The notes below the pieces were generated by a model that was not told the origin of the DNA, did no database searches, and saw nothing but the letters and a program-made list of their open reading frames with translations. Below are positions 35,065-44,005 of a DNA stretch of 47,721 nucleotides, one piece after another. The stretch is taken from NCBI GenBank assembly GCA_017463205.1, contig JAFTPQ010000013.1, forward strand, positions 1 to 47,721. Direction: 5' to 3'. Origin of the DNA: Clostridia bacterium (GTDB lineage: Bacteria; Bacillota; Clostridia; Christensenellales; Borkfalkiaceae). Every line of letters begins with the position of its first letter. Positions within the stretch are counted from its first letter, which is position 1. A program made the position numbers and the translations under genes.

Positions 35065-35170
35065 GTAAAGAGAGAAACTTTACCGGCTTAACAAAAAAAC
35101 GAGAATATTTTAAACGGTTTGCCATATATACGCTTTGAAAAGGGCGGGAAACGGCAAAGGAAAGGAGCAT

Positions 35171-37879
35171 ATGTTACAATTAAAAGGTATCAAAAAAGAT
35201 TACGTAACGGCGGGGCAAACCGTCCACGCGTTGAAAGGCGTCGATCTTCGTTTTCGGGAAAACGAATTTGTGTCCATTCTCGGTGCGTCGGGCTGTGGAA
35301 AAACCACTCTTTTAAACATCATCGGCGGACTCGATCATTACACGGAAGGGGATTTGGTGATTTGCGGCGTATCCACAAAGGATTATAAGGATCACGATTG
35401 GGACGTCTACCGCAACCACCGCATCGGTTTTGTGTTTCAATCGTACAACCTGATTCCGCACCAAACGGTGTTGGGCAACGTAGAGCTGGCTTTGACGATT
35501 GCAGGCGTATCCAAAACCGAACGCAAAAACCGCGCGATCGAGGCGTTGAAAAAAGTGGGGTTGGGGGAAGAATTGTATAAACGTCCCAATCAACTTTCCG
35601 GCGGGCAAATGCAACGTGTGGCGATCGCCCGCGCGCTTGTCAACAATCCCGAAATCTTACTTGCGGACGAACCGACGGGCGCGTTAGACACCGTAACCAG
35701 CGTACAGATCATGGATCTTATCCGCGAGATCGCGGGCGAACGGTTGGTGATCATGGTGACGCACAATCCCGAATTGGCGGAAGAATATTCTTCCCGTATC
35801 GTACGCTTGCAAGACGGGTTGGTGGTGTCGGACAGCAATCCCTATTACGGGGAAGAAACAGAACAAACGCCGCCGCAAACGGAAAACGAATCGGAAGCCA
35901 AAACGGAAGATGAAGCGGAAACGACTACAAAAACGCAGAAAGAAAAACCGAGCGTTATCGAAAAATGGAAACGTCAGCGGGAACAGCGGAAACAGCAAGA
36001 AAAATCGGCGATGTCTTATAAAACGTCGTTGGGGTTAAGCGCGCGAAACTTATTGACGAAAAAGGGACGGACGATCGTCACGTCGGTGGCGGGCAGTATC
36101 GGTATTATCAGCGTTTGTCTGGTGTTGGCGCTTTCCAGCGGTTTCAACGCCTACATTTTAAAAACGGAAGAAGATATGCTGTCGTATTATCCGATCGAGA
36201 TCACGGAAATGACGTTGGATATGAATTCGATCATGACGGGTATGACAAAGGCGGACGATATGCCCGACCTTTCCGAACTGCACGATAAAGTGTACGTCAA
36301 TTCGTTTTTGACGAACATTGCACAAGGAATGACGGTGACAAACGATCTTTCCGCCGATTACGTTGCGTATTTGGAGAGTATGCCGCAGGAATATTATACG
36401 GCGATCCAATACGATTACGGCTTTAATATGACAAACAATCTTTATACGTCCGTCGTGACGGGCGTCGAGGCGGAAAATAATCTGCAAACGCGGTATTTGT
36501 CCTTGTCGCAGTTGAAAGAATTTTACAAAGCGGAAATCAGCGAGCAAGATCCAAAATACGCCTCGCTTGCCTATTTGGTCGATTATTTAGGAGCGATCTA
36601 CGGAAAAATGCCGGGAACTTCGGGCGATTTTGCAGACGGCGATTTCGGTAAGTACGTCAAATCGCAATACGACGTTATCGCAAAGAGCGCAGACAGCAAA
36701 ACGGGTTTCCCTGCGGCGGCAAATGAAGCGGTGCTTGTCATCGGCGGCAACAACGATATGACGGATTTAACGTTGGCGCAGCTTGGTTTTATCGACGAGG
36801 AAGACTTCCTCGATTTGTTCGAGCAAACGGATGAAGTGGAAGACAAAGGCTATTTGTCCCTTTCGTTCGATTCCATTTTTAATAAAAAATTCGTTTTGTA
36901 CGACAACGACGCCATTTACACGGAAACGGCAGATGACAGCGCGTATCAATTCAATTATAAAGGCGAACGCACGGCAAAAGAAGGTTTAAACGTAAACGGC
37001 GACGGTATCGAAATCAAGATTACGGGTATTTTGCGCTTGAAAGAGGGACTGACGTACGGCTGTTTGGCGAACGGTTTAAATTTCACCGAACGGCTGATCA
37101 TCGATTATATCGCGCGGAATACGGACAGCCAAATTTCGCAATATTTGCGTGAAGGTCACGTACGTCATCCGATGTTCGGGGATACGAAAGTGTTTGAAAA
37201 ACGCGCGGCGTCTACGATAAACAGCTATTTTATGAAGATGCCGTCGATGGAAAACGCTTACGTGCTGTATGATGAAGTGGGTGCGGTGCGTTCGATCGGC
37301 GCAAGCGATTCGATCAGCGCAATTTCGCTGTACACCGAATCGTTCGAATCGAAAGAAGGGTTGCTTTCTTGGCTGGACGCGTGGAACGACCGTTATGAAA
37401 CGGAAGAAAATAAACAAGTGCGTTACACCGATACGGTGGGTATGATGATGAGTATGGTACAAACGATGCTCAACGCCATTACGTACGTGTTGGTGGCGTT
37501 TACGGCGATCTCGCTTGTGGTGTCGTCGGTGATGATCGGTATTATCACGTACGTATCCGTGGTGGAACGAACGAAAGAAATCGGCGTATTGCGGTCGTTG
37601 GGCGCGCGGAAGAAGGACATCAAAAATCTGTTCAACGCCGAAACGTTTATCATCGGTTTAACGTCGGGGGTGATCGGCGTTGGCGTCACGTATCTCATCT
37701 CGCTTGCGGTCAACGCCATTTTGGGCGCGTTGACAGGTTTAAACACCTTGGCGGATCTGCCGTTTGCGTCGGCATTGATCATGGTGGCGGTCAGCATCAT
37801 CTTGACGCTGATCAGCGGTTTGATCCCCGCTTCCGCCGCGGCGAAAAAAGATCCCGTTATTGCGTTGCGTACCGAATAA
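35171..37879 (+). CDS. Fused ABC ATPase / FtsX-like permease (MacB-type)
   Basis: A 902-residue fusion. Residues 1-225 form a LolD/MacB-type ATPase: Walker A GASGCGKTT, signature LSGGQMQR, Walker B ILLADEPTGALD, switch VTHNPEL. Residues about 226-290 are a Glu/Thr/Gln-rich charged linker. TM1 (about 302-325) is followed by an extracellular domain of about 430 residues, then three membrane segments (about 760-890) with the FtsX signature ERTKEIGVLRSLGARKKDI. Such type VII ABC proteins move lipopeptides or peptides, or transmit mechanical signals, rather than pumping through the bilayer. ATG 35171 matches family N-termini; AGGAG is only three bases away, an unusually short spacing. The sequence just upstream resembles the short downstream motif loosely. 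Confidence 0.88.
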   Translation: MLQLKGIKKDYVTAGQTVHALKGVDLRFRENEFVSILGASGCGKTTLLNIIGGLDHYTEGDLVICGVSTKDYKDHDWDVYRNHRIGFVFQSYNLIPHQTVLGNVELALTIAGVSKTERKNRAIEALKKVGLGEELYKRPNQLSGGQMQRVAIARALVNNPEILLADEPTGALDTVTSVQIMDLIREIAGERLVIMVTHNPELAEEYSSRIVRLQDGLVVSDSNPYYGEETEQTPPQTENESEAKTEDEAETTTKTQKEKPSVIEKWKRQREQRKQQEKSAMSYKTSLGLSARNLLTKKGRTIVTSVAGSIGIISVCLVLALSSGFNAYILKTEEDMLSYYPIEITEMTLDMNSIMTGMTKADDMPDLSELHDKVYVNSFLTNIAQGMTVTNDLSADYVAYLESMPQEYYTAIQYDYGFNMTNNLYTSVVTGVEAENNLQTRYLSLSQLKEFYKAEISEQDPKYASLAYLVDYLGAIYGKMPGTSGDFADGDFGKYVKSQYDVIAKSADSKTGFPAAANEAVLVIGGNNDMTDLTLAQLGFIDEEDFLDLFEQTDEVEDKGYLSLSFDSIFNKKFVLYDNDAIYTETADDSAYQFNYKGERTAKEGLNVNGDGIEIKITGILRLKEGLTYGCLANGLNFTERLIIDYIARNTDSQISQYLREGHVRHPMFGDTKVFEKRAASTINSYFMKMPSMENAYVLYDEVGAVRSIGASDSISAISLYTESFESKEGLLSWLDAWNDRYETEENKQVRYTDTVGMMMSMVQTMLNAITYVLVAFTAISLVVSSVMIGIITYVSVVERTKEIGVLRSLGARKKDIKNLFNAETFIIGLTSGVIGVGVTYLISLAVNAILGALTGLNTLADLPFASALIMVAVSIILTLISGLIPASAAAKKDPVIALRTE

Positions 37880-37909
37880 AACGCAAGCCGTTCAAAAGAA
37901 ATTGTGTTG

Positions 37910-37945
37910 CAAGCCTCCTTTTCGGAAAGGGGGCTTGACTTTTTA
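37910..37945 (+). terminator. Intrinsic terminator of the ABC fusion gene, overlapping the next promoter
   Basis: 12-bp stem (37910-37921 with 37926-37937, one T-G pair), loop TCGG, followed by ACTTTTT. The last three bases of the stem are part of the next gene's -35. Confidence 0.9.
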
Positions 37946-37962
37946 TGAAAATATGTTATAAT
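37935..37962 (+). promoter_or_regulatory. Promoter of the alpha/beta hydrolase gene
   Basis: TTGACT (37935-37940), 16-base spacer, TATAAT (37957-37962). Confidence 0.75.
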
Positions 37963-38005
37963 AGAATGGTAAATATCCACATAGGATAAGGGCAGGAGGG
38001 AAAGT

Positions 38006-38929
38006 ATGATCCAAAAGAATTTTACGGTTACGTCCGCGTTCGACGGTTTGAAATTGCAGGGTTGCATTTACGACCCCGAAAACAAACGAAAGGGCGTGGT
38101 GTTGATCGTGCACGGAATGTGCGAATATAAAGAACGGTATGCCGATTTTATGAAATTTTTATCGACGTACGGCTACGTAGCGGTTTGTTACGATCAGCGC
38201 GGTCACGGCGATACGGCGTTGTCGCCCGACGATTACGGCTGGTTTGGCGATTTTGAAGCGAAAGCGGTGGTGGAGGACGTAGCGGACGTCGTTGCGTACG
38301 TAAAAACGCAATATCCCGATCTGCCGTTTACGCTGTTCGGGCACAGTATGGGCTCGATGGTAGTTCGCTGTTTTATGCGCCGACACGATCGAACGATCGA
38401 TCGACTGATCGTTTGCGGTTTGCCTGCAAAAAATCCGCTTGCGGGCATAGCGGTCATTTTGGAAAAATGCATTCGTTTGTTTAAGGGGGAACGGCACAGA
38501 AGCAAATTGCTTGCCTATCTTTCCACGGGCAAAGGCGATAAAAAATTTCCGGGCGAAGGGGAAAAAGCGTGGCTTAGTAAAAATCGGAAAAACATCGACG
38601 AATATCTCGCCAACCCCAAAAGCAATTTCACGTTCACCTGCAATGGGTTTGAAAATTTATTCAAATTGATGAAACTGACGTATAAGAAAAAAGGGTACGA
38701 AGTTCGATCGCCCGATATCCCCGTATTGTTTTTGGCAGGTGAAAAAGACCCTGTTATCGGTTCGCCGTTCGATTGGGAAGAAGCCAAAGAATTTTTCTCA
38801 AAGCTCGGATATCGCAACGTCGGCGGGAAATTATACGCAGGCTTGCGGCATGAAATTTTAAACGAATTGGCGCGTCAAACGGTGTACGAAGACGTCAAGG
38901 CGTTTTTAGAAGACAAACAATTAAACTGA
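38006..38929 (+). CDS. Alpha/beta hydrolase, monoacylglycerol lipase / lysophospholipase type
   Basis: A 307-residue serine hydrolase. The nucleophile elbow is FGHSMGS, the oxyanion-region motif is IVHGMCEYKERY, QRGHGDT matches the lysophospholipase group, the catalytic Asp is in AGEKDPV and the His is in LRHEIL. No signal peptide is seen, so it should be cytoplasmic. The natural ester is unknown, but lysolipids or monoacylglycerols are the family's usual substrates. CAGGAGGG is well placed before the start. It has its own promoter. Confidence 0.9.
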   Translation: MIQKNFTVTSAFDGLKLQGCIYDPENKRKGVVLIVHGMCEYKERYADFMKFLSTYGYVAVCYDQRGHGDTALSPDDYGWFGDFEAKAVVEDVADVVAYVKTQYPDLPFTLFGHSMGSMVVRCFMRRHDRTIDRLIVCGLPAKNPLAGIAVILEKCIRLFKGERHRSKLLAYLSTGKGDKKFPGEGEKAWLSKNRKNIDEYLANPKSNFTFTCNGFENLFKLMKLTYKKKGYEVRSPDIPVLFLAGEKDPVIGSPFDWEEAKEFFSKLGYRNVGGKLYAGLRHEILNELARQTVYEDVKAFLEDKQLN

Positions 38930-38981
38930 ACGCGCATAAATTTTTCCGATGCGACTCATACTGCAATCAGGAGGGAAAATT

Positions 38982-39209
38982 ATGCGTATTGTAAATATCA
39001 TTACCTATATTTTGGTAATCGTAGGCGCACTTAACTGGGGCTTGTTTGGATTTTTCAATTTCAACCTTGTATCCTCGATCTTCAGCGGCGCACGTACGGT
39101 AGGTTCGGTCATCGTGTATACGCTTATCGCGTTGTCGGCATTGTGGTTGATCCTTTCGCCGTTCATCACCAACGGCGTGTTGTGGCTGAAAAACAGACGC
39201 GCTGAATAA
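38982..39209 (+). CDS. DUF378 family small membrane protein
   Basis: A 75-residue protein with two hydrophobic segments (about 5-30 and 40-62). The signature IVGALNWGLFGFFNFNLV at residues 13-30 is diagnostic of DUF378 (YuzA-like). Function is unknown. ATG 38982 has CAGGAGGG upstream; an ATG at 38949 lacks a binding site and would add a non-conserved tail. Confidence 0.9.
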   Translation: MRIVNIITYILVIVGALNWGLFGFFNFNLVSSIFSGARTVGSVIVYTLIALSALWLILSPFITNGVLWLKNRRAE

Positions 39210-39231
39210 ACCTCGCGCGACAGCAACAAAG

Positions 39232-39262
39232 AAAACGGACTTTTCGATAAAGCCCGTTTTTT
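39232..39262 (+). terminator. Intrinsic terminator of the DUF378 gene
   Basis: AAAACGG-A-CTTT pairs with AAAG-C-CCGTTTT across one A-C mismatch (39232-39243 with 39249-39260), ending in a T-rich run. Confidence 0.82.
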
Positions 39263-39295
39263 CTTTTGTCCGATATAAAAATTTTTTACAAAATA

Positions 39296-39324
39296 TTGAC
39301 ATTTTAATGCGCATATAGTATAAT
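39296..39324 (+). promoter_or_regulatory. Consensus sigma-A promoter of lemA
   Basis: Perfect TTGACA (39296-39301), 17-base spacer, perfect TATAAT (39319-39324). Confidence 0.88.
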
Positions 39325-39370
39325 ATATCCGAAGAAAAGGGCGCAACGCCCGAAAAAGGAGAGAAAAATT

Positions 39371-39973
39371 ATGGTAAATGCTTTGTTGATCAGTGGCGGA
39401 GCATGGGCGGCGATCGTGATCGTTGCTCTTTTGATCGTTGCGATCGCGATCGTGGGTTGGATCATCAGCACCCGAAACGGATTTGTCCGCTTGAAAAACA
39501 AGCTGGAAGAAGCTTGGGCGAACGTAGACGTATACCTGAAAAAACGTTACGATCTGGTTCCCAATTTGGTGGCGACGGTGAAAGGTTACGCCGCGCACGA
39601 AAGCGAAACGTTAAAAGCGGTGGTAGAGGCGCGCAACGCCTCGGCAAGCGCAACGACGCCGCAAGATAAAATGGCGGCGGCAAACGGAATGTCTTCCTCT
39701 TTGCGTACGTTGTTTACGGCTGTTTCCGAAAGCTATCCGCAGTTAAAAGCCGATCAAAACTTTTTAGATCTGCAAAAACAACTCAAAAGCTTGGAAGAGG
39801 AAATCGAAAGCGCGCGCCGCTATTACAACGGCACGGTGAAAGCGTTTAACACAAAATTGGAAGTGTTCCCCGCAAACCTTGTCGGCAACCGCATGGGTGC
39901 GGATTATAAAAAACGCGACTATTTCGAATTGGACGACGTTTCGGAAAGAAAGAACGTAGAAGTGAAATTTTAA
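39371..39973 (+). CDS. lemA: LemA family protein
   Basis: A 200-residue protein with one N-terminal membrane segment (about 10-30) and a long helical-bundle domain. LemA signatures are seen: VRLKNKLEEAWANVDVYLKKR followed by YDLVPNLV, and later RRYYNGTVKAFNTKLEVFPANLV. LemA proteins are membrane-anchored helical proteins of uncertain role. The gene is directly followed, eight bases later, by a DUF2207 gene, a recurrent pairing in Gram-positive bacteria that suggests a joint membrane function. AAAGGAG precedes the start. Confidence 0.94.
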   Translation: MVNALLISGGAWAAIVIVALLIVAIAIVGWIISTRNGFVRLKNKLEEAWANVDVYLKKRYDLVPNLVATVKGYAAHESETLKAVVEARNASASATTPQDKMAAANGMSSSLRTLFTAVSESYPQLKADQNFLDLQKQLKSLEEEIESARRYYNGTVKAFNTKLEVFPANLVGNRMGADYKKRDYFELDDVSERKNVEVKF

Positions 39974-39981
39974 TCGAAGCT

Positions 39982-41955
39982 ATGAAAAAAACAAACGTAA
40001 AAATGAGTCGTTTCGGCTCGTTGGCGGCGGTGATCCTTGCGCTGTGCGCTCTGTTTTTCGGGGCGTTCGGTTCATTTTTTCCGCTTGGCGGTGAAAACGG
40101 GCGGATAGAGGCGGTTGCGGACGATTATTCTTATTCTTCCGCAGGCGATTGGATCAAGATCCATCAGTACGATACGACGCTCACCGTGCAAACGGACAGA
40201 AAAATTTTGGTATACGAGGAGATCACCGTCGAATTTCTCACAAGTCAAGCGACGATGTTTTATAAAAGTCTGCCGTTGGAAGGGGACGCGTATTACGATA
40301 TCCACGCCACGTGCGTAGGGGTGAACGGCGAAAAAAACGAAGCGTTCTATTTTGAAGTAGCGAAAAACCCCGATATGGACGATTTTCTCGATATCAACTG
40401 CATCGGCGGCGTTCAACGGGGCGCAAAGTGGAAATATTGCATTTCGTATACGATGGAGATCGGCGTGGACGACGTGAAAAACGGAATGCGTCTTGACGTG
40501 GTGGGGTTCGGTACGGCTGTTCCCATTTACAACGTAACGGCAACCGTTCATTTGCCTGCAACGCCTGTGGATCACAGTTACATTTGCAGCAGTTACGGTT
40601 CGACGTTGCCGGGCGATTCGAAAGTGGAAACAGAAGAAAGTTTCGATAAAAAAACGTTGACGTTCCGATCGGACGTGTTGCGCGTGGCGTACAACGATTA
40701 TTACGGCGAATATATGGCGGAGGGGATCACCCTTACGTTCGCGTTTAAATCGGGCGTTTTACAAAATTGGACGGCGACCCGTTTGCAAACGGAAAACTTT
40801 TGGAAGATCGTATTCGGCGGCGTAGCTTGCCTTGCGGTTGCCGTTATCCTTTTGATCTTGACGCGCAAACGCCATGAAATTATCACTACGGTCAATATAA
40901 AAGCGCCCGACGATATGGATCCGATGCAACTCGGCAAGCTGTTAGACGGCACGGTTGATTCGGAAGACGTCACGTCGATGATCTATTATTTTGCGCATAA
41001 AGGCTATCTTAAAATCGATTTGGCGGACGAAAAAGAGCCCGTATTGATCAAACAAGTCGATCAGTTGCCCGATGACGCGCCCATTCACCAAAAAACGCTG
41101 TTTAAAGGGCTGTTTGCTTCGGGAAGCCGCGTTACGGCGGAAGATTTGATGTATGTATTTTATCAAAGAGCCGAAACGGCAAAACTGCAACTGCCCAAAA
41201 GCAAAATGTATCAAGGAAAATCCGTTTTGGGCTTTTTTGCAGGCGGACTTTTGGGGGCATTGTATGCCTTTTTCGTTCCGCTTTTATTATCGGGGAAAGT
41301 AGGCGGCGGATATCGGTATTTGATGGGCGTTATTTTTATTCTCCCCATTTTCGCGATATGGTTGTGTTCGTTTTTGAAAGAAAATTATCGATATAAATGG
41401 AAAAACGGCAAAAAAACGGCGGTGTGGATTGCTGAATTGGCGGTGGCGACGTTCTTTTGTGTGTTGTGGACGTTTACGCTTGCGCAACATTTTATGACGG
41501 AATTTGAAGTGCTTGCAATGGGGATATCGGCGATCGGTTGCGCATTTATCACGTCGGGGGCGTTATCCCGTAGCGAGGAATATTGCGAAAAGTTGGGGCA
41601 GATTTTAGGCTTTAAAGATTTTATTCTCTACACGGAAGAAGATAAAATAAAAGAAATGCTGGAAATCGAGCCCGAATTGTATTATAAAATTTTGCCGTAT
41701 GCGCAAGTGCTTGGCGTGACGGACGAATGGGAAAATAAATTCTCGTCGATCGTTCTTCAACCGCCGTCTTGGTGTGTGGGGCATCACATGACGGTGTTCG
41801 ATTACGTGATCCTTCACCGTTGTATTCACCGTTCGATGACGCGGGCGATGATGCCGCCTCAGCGTCGTGGCGGAGTTGGCAGAAGCGGCGGCGGTGGCGG
41901 TTTCGGCGGCTTTGGTGGCGGCGGTCACAGTGGCGGCGGTTTCGGCGCAAGATAG
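39982..41955 (+). CDS. DUF2207 family membrane protein
   Basis: A 657-residue protein: hydrophobic N-terminal segment (about 12-35, signal or anchor), a beta-rich extracytoplasmic DUF2207 domain to about 270 (with the characteristic ITVEFLTSQATMFYKSLPL region), a membrane segment at about 275-293, a cytoplasmic part, and four more membrane segments between about 410 and 530. The last 30 residues are almost entirely Gly/Ser/Phe (GGGGFGGFGGGGHSGGG), a common tail in this family. Function is unknown. The ribosome binding site is weak, so translation is probably coupled to lemA. Confidence 0.9.
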   Translation: MKKTNVKMSRFGSLAAVILALCALFFGAFGSFFPLGGENGRIEAVADDYSYSSAGDWIKIHQYDTTLTVQTDRKILVYEEITVEFLTSQATMFYKSLPLEGDAYYDIHATCVGVNGEKNEAFYFEVAKNPDMDDFLDINCIGGVQRGAKWKYCISYTMEIGVDDVKNGMRLDVVGFGTAVPIYNVTATVHLPATPVDHSYICSSYGSTLPGDSKVETEESFDKKTLTFRSDVLRVAYNDYYGEYMAEGITLTFAFKSGVLQNWTATRLQTENFWKIVFGGVACLAVAVILLILTRKRHEIITTVNIKAPDDMDPMQLGKLLDGTVDSEDVTSMIYYFAHKGYLKIDLADEKEPVLIKQVDQLPDDAPIHQKTLFKGLFASGSRVTAEDLMYVFYQRAETAKLQLPKSKMYQGKSVLGFFAGGLLGALYAFFVPLLLSGKVGGGYRYLMGVIFILPIFAIWLCSFLKENYRYKWKNGKKTAVWIAELAVATFFCVLWTFTLAQHFMTEFEVLAMGISAIGCAFITSGALSRSEEYCEKLGQILGFKDFILYTEEDKIKEMLEIEPELYYKILPYAQVLGVTDEWENKFSSIVLQPPSWCVGHHMTVFDYVILHRCIHRSMTRAMMPPQRRGGVGRSGGGGGFGGFGGGGHSGGGFGAR

Positions 41956-42480
41956 TTCCTCCCCCAACGCAAGCGTTCCGCCAACGTTCCGTTGGATTAT
42001 ACTTTCTATCTTTCTTTATTGATATTAATAAACTTATCGTTCCCCAACAGGAAGTCAAGAAACTCAGTTTCTTGCGGGTGTGGGCAGAGCCCACGAAAGT
42101 AAAGCCCAAGTTAAGCAAGCTTTGCTTGCGCCTTTACTGCGAAGCAGTTATGGCAACGTTCCGTTGGATCTTGTCTTTCTATCTTTTGTTTTCGATATTA
42201 ATAACGGTATCGCTACCCAACGGGAAGTCAAGAAACTCAGTTTCTTGTCAGGGTGCAGGGGCGGAAGCCCTTGCAAAGTCAAGCCCCAAATTAAGCAACC
42301 GATAGGTTGCGCCTTCTACTGCGAAGCAGTCAGCCAACGTTCCGTTGGATCTTGTCTTTCTATCCCTCGTTATCGATATTAATAACCATATCGACATCTT
42401 AATTTTGCCACAACTTTGCCGCAAGGCAAAACTTCACTTGACGCAAGACAAACTTCACTCGCGAAGCGAACTTCACGGAC
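41956..42480. repeat. Multi-hairpin repeat cluster A (two full units plus partial, then second module)
   Basis: A non-coding 0.6-kb stretch built of short perfect hairpins. Units begin with CAACG-TTC-CGTTG at 41982, 42154 and 42335 (units of 172 and 181 bases and a truncated third). Inside each unit, in order: an AT-rich GATATTAATAA segment, AAGAAACT-C-AGTTTCTT (42057-42073 and 42230-42246), a GC-rich hairpin that differs between units (GTGGGC-AGA-GCCCAC at 42080, GGGC-GGAA-GCCC in unit 2), a variable-stem hairpin after TTAA, and ACTGC-GAA-GCAGT. From about 42390 a different module follows, with TTTGCC-GCAA-GGCAAA, CTTG-ACG-CAAG and TCGC-GAA-GCGA joined by AACTTCAC. An inverted relative is at 47390-47721. 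Confidence 0.88.
42115..42129. repeat. Covarying hairpin, unit 1 version
   Basis: GCAAGC-TTT-GCTTGC. The same slot in unit 2 (42295-42310) is GCAACC-GATA-GGTTGC, so a G-C pair has become C-G while pairing is kept. Confidence 0.7.
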
Positions 42481-42517
42481 AAAAAAGCAAACTTCGCCCT
42501 TATAAAGATAACGAAAA

Positions 42518-42545
42518 AACCGAGCTGATTTTCATCAGCTCGGTT
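42518..42545 (-). terminator. Intrinsic terminator of the DUF1508 gene
   Basis: Perfect 12-bp stem (42518-42529 with 42534-42545), loop TTTC; on the minus strand it is followed by six Ts. It lies 45 bases past the end of the minus-strand gene. Confidence 0.9.
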
Positions 42546-42589
42546 GCCTTATAAAAGGCTATAATAGGAGGTTTTTATAAACAAACGTA

Positions 42590-44005
42590 TCAGAGATCTT
42601 CGGGGGCTTTTTCCGATTCCGGCGCAATCAATTTCGGGTCGGTTAAAACAGGGGAATTTTTCGCAAACCGTTTCACCGATTCCACTGCATTCAAACAACG
42701 GCGTTTGGTTTTATAATGTTCGCCAAGGCACAACAGTTGCCCGTTGCGGTTTAACAATTTATAAATATAATCGCCGCGTTTTGTCAAACTGACGCGGAAA
42801 TTTCCCGCCGCGATATTCGATTTATGCGTTTGGATCCCGTTTACAGCCCCAATATAGGTGGTGTATTCTTCGCTGGACAACAATTTTTCCCCGTTGTTGG
42901 CAAACAGCTCGAAGAAGTATACAGGCTCGCCGTCCACGCCTTCCGCGCTGTCAATGATCCATTTTCCGTTGTATCCGTCGGGCAAAGGCAGGGGAGCGGA
43001 ATCGTCTTCGATCGGCACTTTCACGATCACGTCTTGAATATTTTCATCGACGATCGCCGTTTTTGCAAAACGCTTTGCCGATTCGATCGCGCTTTCGCAT
43101 GCCGCTCGCGTGGGATAATTTTCGCCCATACAAAGCAATAAATTTTTACCGCTCAACAGTTTGAATATGTAATCGCCTTTTTTCGACAACGTAATTTTCA
43201 AATTACCGCGTAAAATGTTGGCTTTGTGCGTTTCAATGCCGCGCAACGCGCCGTTATAAGTAGTGTATTCTTCGCTGGACAGCAATTTTTCTCCGTTGGA
43301 AGCGTGCAATTCAAAAAAGAAAGTTTCTTCTTCATCCGTCGTCTTGTCGTTGGTGATGATGCGGCAAATTACCCATTTCCCGCTGTATCGCGCCACTCTG
43401 TCCGTTTCGTCTTCTTCGTAAAAATCCAAATCGGTGTCAACGTCTTTCAATTCGTCTAATAACATAGTTTTCTCCCTTTTTTTTCTTTTCTTTATATCCG
43501 AGGCGGAGCGTTCTGTTTTTCCACCTGTTTTTTCTTTTTCTGTTTTTTCGGTCTTTTTTTCAGCCTTTGTCGGTTGAATCGGTTTCGTTTTTTCCGTCTG
43601 CGCAGCTTTTTCTTTTGTCGCCTTGGTTGCAACGCCTTTTTCGGGAACTTCGGTTTTAACCGTTTGCGGCGTTTGCGTTTTCGTCGTCTGTTTCGCTTGC
43701 TTGAGCGCTTTCGGCGCTTTCGGTTCATCCGCCTGTTTTCGTTCTTTTTCGGGAACGTTTTCTTTTAAACCTACGATGGGTTTGATGGGAGGGGAGGGCA
43801 ATCGCTCTTCTTCCGCGGCGTCCGTTTTGCTTGTTGATCGCTCGTCTCCCGCGTTATTTGCGTTTTTCAATGCTTGCTCGGCATTTTTTGCTTTCTTTTT
43901 CAAGGCGAGAAAAACACAAAGAAGAATTATAAGAAAAATCAACAGCCCACCCAACACCGTTGCCATAACAGGATTGTTTTTCAAATAAGTAAGTACAGCG
44001 TCCAT
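42590..44005 (-). CDS. Membrane-anchored protein with duplicated DUF1508 (YegP-like) domains
   Basis: A 471-residue protein. One membrane segment at about residues 14-40 (MATVLGGLLIFLIILLCVFLA) is followed by a Lys/Glu/Thr/Pro-rich low-complexity linker (about 45-190). Two closely similar units of about 110 residues follow (about 203-315 and 345-452). Each has ELxAxNGEKLLSSEEYTTY, GxxTHKxNI, KKGDYIxKLL and a second half-repeat ending SxKRFAK, giving four DUF1508 half-repeats. DUF1508 function is unknown. ATG 44005 was chosen because AAGGAGGTGG lies upstream; an ATG at 44092 gives only an Arg/Cys-rich stretch. Topology places the DUF1508 part in the cytoplasm if the short N-terminus is outside. 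Confidence 0.82.
   Translation of the reverse strand: MDAVLTYLKNNPVMATVLGGLLIFLIILLCVFLALKKKAKNAEQALKNANNAGDERSTSKTDAAEEERLPSPPIKPIVGLKENVPEKERKQADEPKAPKALKQAKQTTKTQTPQTVKTEVPEKGVATKATKEKAAQTEKTKPIQPTKAEKKTEKTEKEKTGGKTERSASDIKKRKKREKTMLLDELKDVDTDLDFYEEDETDRVARYSGKWVICRIITNDKTTDEEETFFFELHASNGEKLLSSEEYTTYNGALRGIETHKANILRGNLKITLSKKGDYIFKLLSGKNLLLCMGENYPTRAACESAIESAKRFAKTAIVDENIQDVIVKVPIEDDSAPLPLPDGYNGKWIIDSAEGVDGEPVYFFELFANNGEKLLSSEEYTTYIGAVNGIQTHKSNIAAGNFRVSLTKRGDYIYKLLNRNGQLLCLGEHYKTKRRCLNAVESVKRFAKNSPVLTDPKLIAPESEKAPEDL

Noticed and set aside
42080-42382. Short open frames across repeat cluster A
   Set aside because: They repeat the hairpin units in translation and lack start signals.
41982-42400. 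CRISPR array
   Set aside because: Units are about 175 bases, internally made of hairpins, with no short repeat-spacer alternation and no cas genes.
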